DNA of 64,000 nt from Aurantibacter aestuarii (GTDB lineage Bacteria > Bacteroidota > Bacteroidia > Flavobacteriales > Flavobacteriaceae). The stretch's first letter is position 1, and each line of letters starts with the position of its first letter. Below are positions 34,950 through 44,010 of this stretch, piece after piece. The DNA lies in assembly GCF_003008425.1 (NCBI RefSeq), contig NZ_PXOQ01000009.1, forward strand, positions 627,501-691,500, written 5' to 3'. Both the position numbers and the translations under genes were made by a program. The notes under the pieces are model-generated. The model worked only from the letters and a program-made list of their open reading frames with translations. It searched no databases and was not told where the DNA came from.

Positions 34950-36996
34950 TTAAATGTGCTTGCAAAACATTATAGGTTTCAAATTGAGACCTTAATTTTG
35001 GTTTTTTATCTTTTTTATAGGAATTATTTCCTGCCTGATTTATAATTCTTGCCTTCACATTATCATTCCAGCAAAGATCAAATATAGTTAATAATTGTTT
35101 TTTAATAGACTCGGCGTAAATAGGACAACTTACTTCTACCCTATTTTCAATATTTCGAGTCATCCAGTCTGCTGAAGAAATATATATTTTAGGGTCGTTA
35201 TCGTTACAGAAAATATAAGTTCTGGTGTGCTCTAAAAATTTATCGACTATACTTATAACCTCTATGTTTTCACTCATGCCCTTAACTCCAGGAACTAAAC
35301 AACAAATACCACGCACAATCATTTGAATTTGAACTCCAGCACGACTTGCCTCATAAAGCTTATCTATCATTTTATAGCTTGAAATACTATTCATTTTTAA
35401 TCGAATGTAAGCTGGTTTACCAGCCTTTTTATTTTCGATTTCTTTATCTATAAGTTTATAAAAGGTATTTTTAGTATAATGAGGCGAGGTTACAATATGT
35501 TTATAACGGTATATCTTATAGTTAACTTCAAAGAAATTAAAAACTTTATTTATATCCTTTAGGATTTTAGAATGTGATGTAAACAGCGTGAAATCCGTAT
35601 AAACACGCGCGGTTGACTCATTAAAATTACCCGTACTTACAAAGCCATAACGTTTTAATTTTCCATCTTCTTCTCGCTCTATCACACACATTTTACTGTG
35701 AACTTTTAAGCCTTGAACTCCAAAAATTAGATTAACACCTTCACGTTGCATTTGTTCTGCATACTCAATATTTGCTTGCTCATCAAAACGTGCTTGAATT
35801 TCCATAGAAACCGTAACTTTTTTACCGTTTTTTGCAGCGTTTATTAGAGAACTTGCCACTTGAGAAATTTCTGCTAATCTATAAATAGTTATTTTTATAG
35901 ACTTCACTTTAGGGTCTAAAGCCGCTTCTCTTAAGAATTTAACTACGTAAGAAAAGGTATGGTATGGTGTATATAAGAAATAATCCTTTTTGTCTATCGC
36001 TTCAAAAATACTTGTTTCAAGACTCAAACCTTTTACAGGTAATGGTTCTATTTTTTCATAAAGCAAATTGGTTCTTCCTAAACTAGGAAAACTCATATAA
36101 TCTCTACGATTATGATATCTTCCACCAGGAATTCTACTGTCGGTGGAATCAATCCCCATTTTATGAATAAAAAATTGCAAAGTATCTTTAGCGATGGTTT
36201 TATCATAAACGAAACGTACCGGTTCGCCTTCTTGGCGCTCCTTAACACTATCGCTTATTTTTTCCATAAAACTCTTACTTAAATCACTCTCCAAATCTAA
36301 TTCTGCATCTCGAGTGATTTTAATCATATGCGCCGATATTTTTTTATAATCGAATATGCTAAAAATATCATTTAAACAAAGCCTTAACACATCATCGACC
36401 ATTATAATATAGTCTTTACCATCTTTTTGAGGTAACACGATAAAACGGTCCATATTTTTAGAAATCTCAATAAGCGCATATTGATGCTTGCCTGTTTTTA
36501 AGTGCATATTTATTGCTAAATAAGCCGCACTATCCTTAAGATTTGGAAGATCGATATCTTCATTTAAAATAATAGTCACAAGTGCAGGACTAATTTTCTT
36601 AATGAAATAATCTTTTAAAAACTCGGTTTGATTTTGGTCTAGTTCATCTTCTTTAATAATGAATATATCTTCCTGTTCTAATTCATTTTCAATAGCACTT
36701 AAAATTTTTAAGCTATCGGTCTGTTGTTTAATTACAATTTTTGTAATTAACTCCAATAATTCTGAAGCTGTTACGCCACCTAACTCACTTTTCCCTGCTT
36801 TACCTGCATAATCTATACGTTTGACAGTAGCATATCGCACTTTAAAAAATTCATCTAAATTATTAGAAAAAATTCCTAGAAAACGCATACGCTCTATAAG
36901 TGGTACGGTTTTATCTCCCGCTTCTTGTAATACTCTTCCGTTAAACTGTAACCAGCTTATTTCACGATTTAAATAACTATTATGTGTTTTGGTCAT
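34939..36996 (-). CDS. ppk: Polyphosphate kinase 1
   Basis: 685 residues, normal length. It polymerises inorganic polyphosphate from ATP at the membrane periphery. The domain order is N-terminal (NREISWLQFNGRVLQEA), middle, and two C-terminal phospholipase-D-like parts. Active-site residues: His433 in LKVHSKMCVIE (the autophosphorylated histidine), Arg/Asp in ARFDEQANIEYA, and His590 in LEHTRTYIF, followed by YISSADWMTRNIENRVEVSCPI. A minus-strand TATATTTG at 37014-37021 is an exact -7 element, 17 bases upstream, suggesting an internal promoter. Overlapped with ppx downstream; SixA gene 37 bases upstream. Confidence 0.97.
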   Translation of the reverse strand: MTKTHNSYLNREISWLQFNGRVLQEAGDKTVPLIERMRFLGIFSNNLDEFFKVRYATVKRIDYAGKAGKSELGGVTASELLELITKIVIKQQTDSLKILSAIENELEQEDIFIIKEDELDQNQTEFLKDYFIKKISPALVTIILNEDIDLPNLKDSAAYLAINMHLKTGKHQYALIEISKNMDRFIVLPQKDGKDYIIMVDDVLRLCLNDIFSIFDYKKISAHMIKITRDAELDLESDLSKSFMEKISDSVKERQEGEPVRFVYDKTIAKDTLQFFIHKMGIDSTDSRIPGGRYHNRRDYMSFPSLGRTNLLYEKIEPLPVKGLSLETSIFEAIDKKDYFLYTPYHTFSYVVKFLREAALDPKVKSIKITIYRLAEISQVASSLINAAKNGKKVTVSMEIQARFDEQANIEYAEQMQREGVNLIFGVQGLKVHSKMCVIEREEDGKLKRYGFVSTGNFNESTARVYTDFTLFTSHSKILKDINKVFNFFEVNYKIYRYKHIVTSPHYTKNTFYKLIDKEIENKKAGKPAYIRLKMNSISSYKMIDKLYEASRAGVQIQMIVRGICCLVPGVKGMSENIEVISIVDKFLEHTRTYIFCNDNDPKIYISSADWMTRNIENRVEVSCPIYAESIKKQLLTIFDLCWNDNVKARIINQAGNNSYKKDKKPKLRSQFETYNVLQAHLNDQ

Positions 36997-37033
36997 GGTT
37001 TGATTTTGAAAAACAAATATATTTTAATTTGGT

Positions 37034-37522
37034 TTATTTTAAAGATTTAGGATATAATGTTCTGATTGTTAACCCTTTCTTAACCTTGCTCCAATTGTCT
37101 TGTTCAAATTGAATTTGAACTAAACCCGAAGTTGGGATATTATCTATAAATTTAGATCCTAATTGACTGGCTAATAAAGTAAATGTTGGATTATGCCCGA
37201 AGATAACTAATGTATTTATATCATTTGGAGTGGATGTAATAACATTAAAAGCTAATTCTCCAGAAAAATCGTATAAATCATTGTTTAAATAAGTGTTTAC
37301 AGATGACCAATCTAGATGCTTAATAAAAATTTCACTGGTTTGTTTGGCCCGTTCTGCATCACTAATAACAATTTTATCAGGTTTTAAAAAATCCGATTCT
37401 TTTAAATGCTTCGCCATTAATGCGGCATCTGTTCTACCTCTTTTTTTTAAAGGGCGCTTATGATCTGGAAGATCATGTTTCCATGAAGATTTTGCATGTC
37501 TAATTAGGATAAGTGTTTTCAT
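37034..37522 (-). CDS. sixA: SixA-type histidine phosphatase
   Basis: 162 residues from the ATG at 37522 (MKTLILIRHAKSSW), the correct start of the RHxx signature; an upstream in-frame ATG at 37588 lies inside pdxH and is unlikely. The catalytic His9 sits in LIRHAKSSW, followed by DLPDHKRPLKKRGRTDAALMAKHLK, with the second His in FGHNPTF. The family (histidine acid phosphatase, 2H phosphoglycerate-mutase-like) removes phosphate from protein histidine or small molecules. It sits one base after the pdxH stop, so translational coupling is likely. Its role next to ppk/ppx is unknown. Confidence 0.9.
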   Translation of the reverse strand: MKTLILIRHAKSSWKHDLPDHKRPLKKRGRTDAALMAKHLKESDFLKPDKIVISDAERAKQTSEIFIKHLDWSSVNTYLNNDLYDFSGELAFNVITSTPNDINTLVIFGHNPTFTLLASQLGSKFIDNIPTSGLVQIQFEQDNWSKVKKGLTIRTLYPKSLK

Positions 37523-37523
37523 A

Positions 37524-38171
37524 TTAAGGTTGTAATCGGGTTTTAGACCATGTTTTATGGTCTTGAAGCTTAAATAAAATTCTGTCATGTAATCGATTTG
37601 GTCGACCTTGCCAGAATTCTACAGATATTGGTTTTACAATATAGCCTCCCCAAACTTTTGGTCGTTCTACAGGTTTAGAGCTATATGCTTGCTCCAATTG
37701 CTTCAACTGATTTTCTAGTAATTCTCGAGTTTCTATGGGCTCACTTTGGTGAGATACCACTGCTCCTAATTGACTACCTTTTGGTCTAGATTGAAAATAA
37801 GCATCACTTTCTGCTTCAGATATTTTAGACACCTCACCTTTAATAATAACCTGACGCTCTGCTTTTTCCCAAAAAAAAGATAAGCATACCTTCGAATTTA
37901 CTTTTATAGCTCTACCTTTTTCACTTTTATAATTGGTGTAAAATATAAAACCTTCATCAGAAAATTTTTTTAATAATACAATTCTACTTTTAGGAAAACC
38001 ATCTGTGCCAATAGTAGAAATTGTCATTGCATTGGTTTCGGTATCTTTAAATCTCTGGTCTACTTCATTAAACCAAGTTGTAAAAAGCTCTAATGGCTTT
38101 TCTGGCGTATTATCGAGTAATAATTCACCATATTCGTATGATTTTCTGTAATCACCTAAATCTTTTTCCAT
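37524..38171 (-). CDS. pdxH: Pyridoxamine 5'-phosphate oxidase
   Basis: 215 residues. An FMN flavoprotein that oxidises pyridoxine/pyridoxamine 5'-phosphate to PLP. Motifs: DLGDYRKSYEYGEL, EPLELFTTWFNEVD, NAMTISTIGTDGFPKSRIVLLKKFSDEGFIFYTNYKSEKG, FFWEKAERQVIIKGEVSKIS, SRPKGSQLGAVVSHQSEPI, and the C-terminal WGGYIVKPISVEFWQGRPNRLHDRILF with the FMN/PLP-binding Arg. Family length. It precedes sixA by one base and lies 73 bases downstream of rnz; a probable member of the pyrR-to-ppx leftward run. Confidence 0.97.
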   Translation of the reverse strand: MEKDLGDYRKSYEYGELLLDNTPEKPLELFTTWFNEVDQRFKDTETNAMTISTIGTDGFPKSRIVLLKKFSDEGFIFYTNYKSEKGRAIKVNSKVCLSFFWEKAERQVIIKGEVSKISEAESDAYFQSRPKGSQLGAVVSHQSEPIETRELLENQLKQLEQAYSSKPVERPKVWGGYIVKPISVEFWQGRPNRLHDRILFKLQDHKTWSKTRLQP

Positions 38172-38244
38172 ACTATAAAATTAAACCTTTTTTTTAGGTT
38201 TTATATAGCATTAAGCAAGTCTTAACAAAGTTTTTTGTATTCCG

Positions 38245-39150
38245 CTAGATATCGAAAACCTTACCGTCATCTGCAAGATAAACTGGAGAATAGATGGTCT
38301 CTGCTTCTTCTTTAAAAGCATCTAAATTATCATATCTTGTAGAATAATGGCCTAAAATTAACTGCTCAACATTTGCCAGCTTGGCAATTGCAGCAGCTTG
38401 TTTGGCTGTAGAATGTTTTGTTGGTGCTGCAAGTTCTATATGCTGATCTAAGAATGTAGACTCATGATAAAGCGCAGTAACGCTTGAGATTAGCGGAATA
38501 ATGGATTCATTGTAAGCCGTATCACTACAAAACGCATAACTTTTTGGTGGAGCGGCTGGTTTAGTCATTAACTCATTACGTACTATTACACCTTTCAAGT
38601 TAGGAACATCTGCTCCTTGTTTAAGTTTTCTGTAATAAGCTACGTCTATACCTTCGTTTAAAACGGCGTTCATATCTAACTTTCTATCGCCTTCTTTTTC
38701 TCTAAACAAAAATCCGTTAGTATAAACTCTATGATCCAAAGGAATGGTCTCTACAGTAACCTTTTCATCTTCAAAAATCAATTCACTTTTATTATTAGTG
38801 AGCTCATGAAATATCAAGTTATAATTAGTCCATGAATTACCTAGTTTTAGCTGAAGTAATATAGATTCTTTTAAACCTTTTGGCGCATAAATGTGCAAAT
38901 CGGCTTCTCTACCAAGTAGTCGAAATGTAGAAATTAAACCCACCAAACCAAAACAATGGTCTCCATGTAAATGAGAAATAAATATATGTTTTATTCGGTT
39001 GAACTTTATTTTATGTCTTCGCAATTGTACTTGCGTACCTTCTCCACAATCAATTAAAAACAAATGATTATTTATTTCTAAAACTTGAGCTGTAGGGTTT
39101 GTAAAAGTTCGGGGCGTTGCACTGTAGCAACCTAATATATTTAATTTCAT
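38245..39150 (-). CDS. rnz: Ribonuclease Z (tRNA 3' endonuclease)
   Basis: 301 residues, metallo-beta-lactamase fold. Cleaves the 3' trailer of pre-tRNA lacking or carrying CCA. Zinc motif ISHLHGDHCFGL (HLHGDH at 60-65); the N-terminal segment has the conserved GCYSATPRTFTNPTAQVL and GEGTQVQLRRHKIKFNRIKHIFISH; the C-terminal HSTAKQAAAIAKLANVEQLILGHYSTRY carries other zinc-binding His. The exosite is reduced, as is common in short-form RNase Z. Leftward, downstream of the STAS-like gene. Confidence 0.96.
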   Translation of the reverse strand: MKLNILGCYSATPRTFTNPTAQVLEINNHLFLIDCGEGTQVQLRRHKIKFNRIKHIFISHLHGDHCFGLVGLISTFRLLGREADLHIYAPKGLKESILLQLKLGNSWTNYNLIFHELTNNKSELIFEDEKVTVETIPLDHRVYTNGFLFREKEGDRKLDMNAVLNEGIDVAYYRKLKQGADVPNLKGVIVRNELMTKPAAPPKSYAFCSDTAYNESIIPLISSVTALYHESTFLDQHIELAAPTKHSTAKQAAAIAKLANVEQLILGHYSTRYDNLDAFKEEAETIYSPVYLADDGKVFDI

Positions 39151-39192
39151 TTTGTTGGTAAAAAAGGGCTATTATAGAAAGAAATTACATGA

Positions 39193-39525
39193 TTAAAATC
39201 CTAAATCACGCTCCATATCTTCCATTTCTATAATATCATAAGCTTCTTGAAGGCTTGGTACCACAACAATTTCATCTGGAGACTTACTAGAATCAAAACT
39301 TTCGGTAACAATAACAAAGGAATGTTTTTTTGCTCTATGTTGATTAGATATTTGTAAAAACTCAATAATATCTTCCAATACGATAGATTTAATGCTAGTT
39401 AAATGAACTATAATATTCTGGTTTTTGAACTTTGGATAAAGAGCTTCAATTTTTTTAACAAGTTCAATTATAGTTGCTTTTTCTTGAGTTATAATTGAAG
39501 TATTTTCGTTGGTATTTATAATCAT
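39193..39525 (-). CDS. Small STAS-like protein between pyrB and rnz
   Basis: 110 residues, no signal or membrane segment. The pattern IIELVKKIEALYPKFKNQNIIVHLTSIKSIVLEDIIEFLQISNQHRAKKHSFVIVTES resembles the beta-alpha arrangement of anti-sigma factor antagonists (STAS/SpoIIAA-like), with a Ser where such proteins may be phosphorylated (inferred). Its C-terminal end IVVVPSLQEAYDIIEMEDMERDLGF is typical of the family. The ATG lies two bases after the pyrB stop, so it is coupled to pyrB. This protein is at times labelled as ribonuclease Z by neighbourhood, but no metal motif is present. Confidence 0.75.
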   Translation of the reverse strand: MIINTNENTSIITQEKATIIELVKKIEALYPKFKNQNIIVHLTSIKSIVLEDIIEFLQISNQHRAKKHSFVIVTESFDSSKSPDEIVVVPSLQEAYDIIEMEDMERDLGF

Positions 39526-39527
39526 AA

Positions 39528-40457
39528 TTAGTTTTTTATTTTGGAAGCTAATAGGTAAATAACTGCCATTCTTACAGCTACTCCATTTTGAACCTGATCT
39601 AAAATTATAGATTGTCCAGAATCGGCCACATCACTCGTGATTTCTACACCACGATTAATTGGTCCTGGGTGCATAATAACAATTTCTTTATCTAATGAAT
39701 CTAGTAAGTTTTTATTAACTCCATATTGTTGGGTATATTCTCTTGTAGATGGAAAGTAACTGATAGCCATACGCTCATTTTGAACTCGAAGCATGTTTGC
39801 CACATCGCACCAGTTTAAGGCTTTACGCAAATCGTGCTCGACTTTAACTCCTAGTTTATGAATGTGTTGAGGAATTAAAGTATTTGGTCCACAGACCATA
39901 ACATTTGCTCCTTGCAGTTTTAATGCATAGATATTAGACAAAGCCACACGGCTATGCAAAATATCACCAACAATAACTACATTTTTACCCGCGACCTCTC
40001 CTAAGCGCTCTCTAATAGAAAAAGAGTCTAATAAAGCTTGTGTTGGATGTTCATGCGCTCCATCTCCTGCGTTAACTATAGCTGCCTTAATATGCTTAGA
40101 CAAGAAAACTCCAGCTCCTGGATTTGGATGGCGCATAACTACCATATCCACTTTCATAGACAAAATATTATTTACAGTATCTATTAAAGTTTCTCCTTTT
40201 TTAACCGATGATTGTGCTGCTGAAAAATTAATAACATCTGCAGAAAGACGTTTTTCAGCTAACTCGAATGATAGTTTTGTTCTTGTTGAATTTTCAAAAA
40301 ATAAATTAGCAATAGTAACATCTCTTAGGGAAGGCACTTTTTTTATCGGGCGATTAATGACTTCCTTAAAGTGATCTGCGGTTTCAAAAATTAAATCGAT
40401 GTCACTTTTTGTGATGTATTTTATGCCTAGCAAGTGGTTTACACTTAGTTCGTTCAT
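39528..40457 (-). CDS. pyrB: Aspartate carbamoyltransferase catalytic subunit
   Basis: 309 residues. Condenses carbamoyl phosphate with aspartate, step 2 of UMP synthesis. Motifs: FFENSTRTKLSFE with STRT at 57-60 (carbamoyl-phosphate site), DMVVMRHPNPGAG, HEHPTQALLDSF, GDILHSRVALSN, MLRVQNERM, and MHPGPINRGVEI with the aspartate-site residues. Full length. No pyrI regulatory chain gene is adjacent; the Bacteroidota enzyme is often regulated otherwise. It lies 75 bases downstream of pyrR and is followed at 2 bases by the STAS-like gene. Confidence 0.97.
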   Translation of the reverse strand: MNELSVNHLLGIKYITKSDIDLIFETADHFKEVINRPIKKVPSLRDVTIANLFFENSTRTKLSFELAEKRLSADVINFSAAQSSVKKGETLIDTVNNILSMKVDMVVMRHPNPGAGVFLSKHIKAAIVNAGDGAHEHPTQALLDSFSIRERLGEVAGKNVVIVGDILHSRVALSNIYALKLQGANVMVCGPNTLIPQHIHKLGVKVEHDLRKALNWCDVANMLRVQNERMAISYFPSTREYTQQYGVNKNLLDSLDKEIVIMHPGPINRGVEITSDVADSGQSIILDQVQNGVAVRMAVIYLLASKIKN

Positions 40458-40474
40458 TTTTTTTACTTTTGGCT

Positions 40475-40499
40475 TCTAGCTATTAGCTATTAGCTATTT
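40475..40499. repeat. TTAGCTA tandem repeat upstream of pyrB
   Basis: TAGCTAT units repeated three times in direct tandem (period seven). A related stretch at 53.40 kb reads TTAGCTCTTAGCTATT. Between pyrR and pyrB. Confidence 0.7.
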
Positions 40500-40532
40500 A
40501 ATCAATACCTTAAGTTTTTAATTCTTATAAAT

Positions 40533-41072
40533 TTAATTTTTCACCAAATAAACCGCATCTTCATTTTCATTCTCGATCCAGTTGACTTTTACTTTCTCTC
40601 CTGTTATAGCATCTACTTGTCGCCCTCTATAGTTTGGTTGTATAGGTAGGTGCCTACTAAATCGTCTATCTATTAAAGTTAATAGCTCCACTTCTTTAGG
40701 CCTTCCAAAAGATTGGATTGCTGTTAATGCTGCATTAATACTTCTACCTGTGTATAACACGTCATCTATAAATACAACTTTTTTATCTTCAACTAAAAAA
40801 TCTATTTGTGTTTTGTTGGCTTCTAAAGGTTTACTTGTTCTTCGGAAATCATCACGGAAAAAAGTAATATCTAAGTGCCCTAATTTTAAGTCTGAAATTT
40901 GATAATCTTCTTTTAAAATAGAGGCAATTCTATTGGCTAGAAACTTTCCTCTTGGTTGTAAACCAATAAGAACCGTGTTACTGAAATCGTTATGATTTTC
41001 GATTAATTGACAGGCTAATCGATGAAGAATAATAGTAATTTCTGATGCATTAAGTAACACTTTTTGGCTCAT
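40533..41072 (-). CDS. pyrR: Bifunctional pyr-operon regulator/uracil phosphoribosyltransferase PyrR-like
   Basis: 179 residues, type I phosphoribosyltransferase fold. The PRPP loop VVFIDDVLYTGRSINAAL (98-115) is diagnostic; also GLQPRGKFLANRI and LLTLIDRRFSRHLPIQPNYRGRQVDAI. In Firmicutes PyrR binds pyr mRNA and attenuates transcription; Bacteroidota homologues head pyr gene clusters but the RNA control mechanism is less clear. I see no antiterminator/terminator pair in the 460-base region between this start and the upstream genes. It is the first gene of the leftward pyrR-pyrB run. Confidence 0.93.
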   Translation of the reverse strand: MSQKVLLNASEITIILHRLACQLIENHNDFSNTVLIGLQPRGKFLANRIASILKEDYQISDLKLGHLDITFFRDDFRRTSKPLEANKTQIDFLVEDKKVVFIDDVLYTGRSINAALTAIQSFGRPKEVELLTLIDRRFSRHLPIQPNYRGRQVDAITGEKVKVNWIENENEDAVYLVKN

Positions 41073-41096
41073 AATTTTTCTAACCTGTTTGTTTTA

Positions 41097-41128
41097 CAAA
41101 TGTAAGTGAAAAAATTATAGATAACAAT
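41097..41128 (-). promoter_or_regulatory. Strong candidate promoter of the pyrR-pyrB gene run
   Basis: Minus strand: ATTG (41125-41128), 20 bases, then TACATTTG (41097-41104), an exact TAnnTTTG match. It lies 24 bases upstream of the pyrR ATG. Confidence 0.65.
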
Positions 41129-41162
41129 TTGATAATTTATATTATTCTCAGTTATCATTTAT

Positions 41163-41192
41163 AAAAAAACCTCTCGTTTCCGAGAGGTTTTT
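41163..41192 (-). terminator. Terminator after rpsA
   Basis: AAAACCTCTCG and CGAGAGGTTTT make an 11-bp stem with a TTTC loop and U tract on the minus strand, 45 bases after the rpsA stop. Confidence 0.9.
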
Positions 41193-41236
41193 CATTTATA
41201 GTTAAAAAGATTTCTGCCTAGACAGATGCGGTACGA

Positions 41237-43069
41237 TTATTTCTTACCGTCCATTTTATCTTTTAATGCTTGTAATGCATCATTAGCGTCTCCTAATGTA
41301 GGTTTTGCTTCTGCTGCTTGAGCTTCAGCTTTTTTAGCTGCTGCTTTTACGTTTTGCATTTCTTCTGCTTTAAAGATAGCTGTATGAGAAGCTACTACAC
41401 GCTTAAATTCTTTATTAAATTCAATAATAACAAATTCAGCAGTTTCACCTTTCTTAATTTGCTTACCATCTTCTTTCTCTAAGTGACGAGAAGGAACAAA
41501 AGCAACGATATCCTCGTTAAACTCGATAGTAGCACCTTTATCTACAACATCTGTTAATTCAGCTGTATGTTTAGTACCAACTGCAAATTCAGTTTCATAC
41601 TTATCCCATGGGTTAGAAGTCGTTTGTTTGTGACCTAAAGATAATTTACGTCCTTCAACATCTAATTCTAATACCACTACATCTAATTTATCACCAACGT
41701 TACAGAATTCTGATGGATGCTTGATTTTCTTAGTCCAAGATAAGTCTGAGATGTAAATTAATCCATCAATACCTTCTTCTAATTCAACAAAAACACCAAA
41801 GTTTGTAAAGTTACGTACAATACCTGTATGCTTAGAACCTACTGGATACTTAGATGTAATATCTGTCCATGGATCTGGGTGAAGTTGTTTGATACCTAAA
41901 GACATCTTACGATCTTCACGATCTAAAGTTAGAATTACTGCTTCAACTTCATCTCCAACATTTACGAAATCGTTAGCCGAACGTAAGTGTGTTGACCAAG
42001 ACATTTCAGAAACGTGAACTAAACCTTCAACACCATCTGCTACTTCAATAAATGCACCGTAATCTGCAATTACAACTACTTTACCTTTTACTTTATCTCC
42101 TACAGCAACAGTTTCTCCTAATGCATCCCATGGGTGCTTAGATAATTGCTTAAGACCTAATTGGATTCTTGATTTGTTTTCGTCGAAATCTAAAATTACA
42201 ACGTTTAACTTCTGGTCTAACTCAACAATCTCATTTGGATGGTTGATACGAGACCAAGATAAATCTGTAATGTGAACTAATCCGTCTACACCACCAAGAT
42301 CGATGAATACACCGTAAGAAGTAATGTTTTTAACCACACCTTCTAAAACTTGACCTTTCTCTAATTGACCAATAATTTCTTTTTTCTGCTCCTCGATATC
42401 AGCTTCAATAAGTGCTTTATGAGAAACCACAACGTTTTTAAATTCGTGATTAATTTTCACTACTTTAAATTCCATTGTTTTATTTACGTAAACGTCATAA
42501 TCTCTAATTGGCTTAACGTCAATTTGAGAACCTGGTAAGAATGCTTCAATACCAAATACGTCTACAATCATACCACCTTTTGTACGACACTTAACAAAAC
42601 CATTTACGATTTCGCCAGTTTCATTTGCTTTAATAACACGATCCCAAGCTTTGATAACTCTAGCTTTACGATGAGATAATACTAATTGTCCTGTTGCATC
42701 TTCACGCACATCAATTAATACTTCTACTTTATCGCCAACTTTTAAATCTGGGTTGTAACGGAATTCGTTTAACGAAATTACACCTTCAGATTTAGCGTTA
42801 ATATCAATAATTGCATCACGATCTGTAATATGAATTACAGTTCCTTCTACAACTTCGTCATCTAAAGTGTCAACGAAATTTTCTGATACTAACTTTTCAA
42901 ATTCTTTTAACTGAGAATCTTCAACCTCATCAATACCTTCTTGGTAATTGTGCCAGTTAAACTCTTTTAAGAATTTTTCAGGGTTTGCTTGAGCTTCAGA
43001 TACTACTGGAGCTTGAGTTGCTTTTGCTTCAGTTGCTTCAACTTCAGCGTTGTTTTTGTTTTCAGCCAT
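41237..43069 (-). CDS. rpsA: 30S ribosomal protein S1
   Basis: 610 residues with six S1 (OB-fold) repeats: VVEGTVIHITDRDAIIDIN, IVNGFVKCRTKGGMIVDVF, LEGVVKNITSYGVFIDLGG, VKGKVVVIADYGAFIEVAD, HTGIVRNFTNFGVFVELEE, HTAELTDVVDKGATIEFNE. The first two are more diverged, as in the family. The N-terminal 60 residues are acidic and low-complexity and the C-terminus is Ala/Glu/Lys-rich. S1 helps bind mRNA to the 30S subunit. In a lineage with few Shine-Dalgarno sequences it may be especially important. Single gene with terminator; the upstream 280-base gap holds no other gene. Confidence 0.97.
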   Translation of the reverse strand: MAENKNNAEVEATEAKATQAPVVSEAQANPEKFLKEFNWHNYQEGIDEVEDSQLKEFEKLVSENFVDTLDDEVVEGTVIHITDRDAIIDINAKSEGVISLNEFRYNPDLKVGDKVEVLIDVREDATGQLVLSHRKARVIKAWDRVIKANETGEIVNGFVKCRTKGGMIVDVFGIEAFLPGSQIDVKPIRDYDVYVNKTMEFKVVKINHEFKNVVVSHKALIEADIEEQKKEIIGQLEKGQVLEGVVKNITSYGVFIDLGGVDGLVHITDLSWSRINHPNEIVELDQKLNVVILDFDENKSRIQLGLKQLSKHPWDALGETVAVGDKVKGKVVVIADYGAFIEVADGVEGLVHVSEMSWSTHLRSANDFVNVGDEVEAVILTLDREDRKMSLGIKQLHPDPWTDITSKYPVGSKHTGIVRNFTNFGVFVELEEGIDGLIYISDLSWTKKIKHPSEFCNVGDKLDVVVLELDVEGRKLSLGHKQTTSNPWDKYETEFAVGTKHTAELTDVVDKGATIEFNEDIVAFVPSRHLEKEDGKQIKKGETAEFVIIEFNKEFKRVVASHTAIFKAEEMQNVKAAAKKAEAQAAEAKPTLGDANDALQALKDKMDGKK

Positions 43070-43350
43070 GTTTGTTTGCTGATTAAAATTTTGTATTCTG
43101 AGTGTTTAGATTTATTTAAACGACTGACACACAGAAGTGTTAAAAATAGTTTTTAGTTCAATTCCTTTTAAAAAATCATTTGCCGTTAAAAGGACTGCAA
43201 AAATACTATAAATTATTAAAACAGACAACAGGTAACGTATTGAAAATCATTCTTTTTTAAACTTTAAGTTTTATTTAGCGATTAACCTCATTTCTTTTTA
43301 CTGAAAAATGGTATATTTAAGCCTATTAACAATCAAAAACATATCAAATT

Positions 43351-43731
43351 ATGGCAGTAAAAGCAAAATATCAAAAAGTATTAGACTTAGGAGAAAAATT
43401 AAATATTCAAAATGGAGATGTTTCAGAAGAAAATGGTGTTTTAAAGATAAAAGGTACCGCTGCAACTCCTTACGAGAAAAATTTATTATGGGACCAAATA
43501 AAAGCTGCTGGCGGAGAAAACCCAACAGATGTACAGGCAGATATTAGAGTTGCTGACGAATCTATTTATGCTAGACACACCGTTGAGAAAGGTGAAAGTT
43601 TAAGTAAGATTGCTAAGCATTATTATGGTGACCCAATGAAATACAAGGCTATTTTTGAAGCTAACACAAACATCTTAAAAGATCCTAACGTTATTCACCC
43701 AGATCAAGAATTAGTGATTCCGAATATGTAA
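43351..43731 (+). CDS. BON-LysM domain protein (Kbp/YgaU-like)
   Basis: 126 residues. Start MAVKAKYQKVLDLGEKLNIQNGDV; BON-like first half (VLKIKGTAATPYEKNLLWDQIKAAGGENPTDVQADIRV), then the LysM domain in the last 55 residues (YARHTVEKGESLSKIAKHYYGDPMKYKAIFEANTNILKDPNVIHPDQELVIP). E. coli Kbp of similar build binds potassium in the cytoplasm. No signal peptide, consistent with that. Divergent from rpsA with 280 bases between and no obvious promoter. A terminator follows. Confidence 0.9.
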   Translation: MAVKAKYQKVLDLGEKLNIQNGDVSEENGVLKIKGTAATPYEKNLLWDQIKAAGGENPTDVQADIRVADESIYARHTVEKGESLSKIAKHYYGDPMKYKAIFEANTNILKDPNVIHPDQELVIPNM

Positions 43732-43761
43732 TTGTTAGAGGTTTTATGTTAAACGAAATCT

Positions 43762-43799
43762 AAAAAATCCCAGTTGAATGTTTTCAAATGGGATTTTTC
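43762..43799 (+). terminator. Terminator after the LysM gene
   Basis: AAAAATCCCA and TGGGATTTTT pair around GTTGAATGTTTTCAAA, with internal weak pairing; T-rich end. About 30 bases after the stop codon. The remaining 210 bases to 44.01 kb show nothing else. Confidence 0.8.
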
Positions 43800-44010
43800 T
43801 TATCGTATTAAAAATTAAAATATAATTTGGTTTGTTAGAAATTCATTTTTAACTTTCTTTCATTTATACAACTCAAAGACAGCATAGCAGTAAGTAAAAA
43901 GAAATTGATTGTCACTAACCCATTTATTGATTTCACTATACTTACAGTTTTTAGCACAAACTAAAAAAATTGTTAACACAGTATTATGAAATTTTTCAAC
44001 TTATGCTTTA

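Noticed and set aside
40500-41236. PyrR-binding attenuator RNA upstream of pyrR or pyrB
   Set aside because: No anti-anti-terminator pattern was found in the leader; the only clear hairpin is the rpsA terminator upstream of the promoter.
43308-43547. A 79-codon plus-strand frame overlapping the LysM gene
   Set aside because: It is a frame shadow of the LysM gene with unlikely composition (many Lys, Arg, Ser, Trp).
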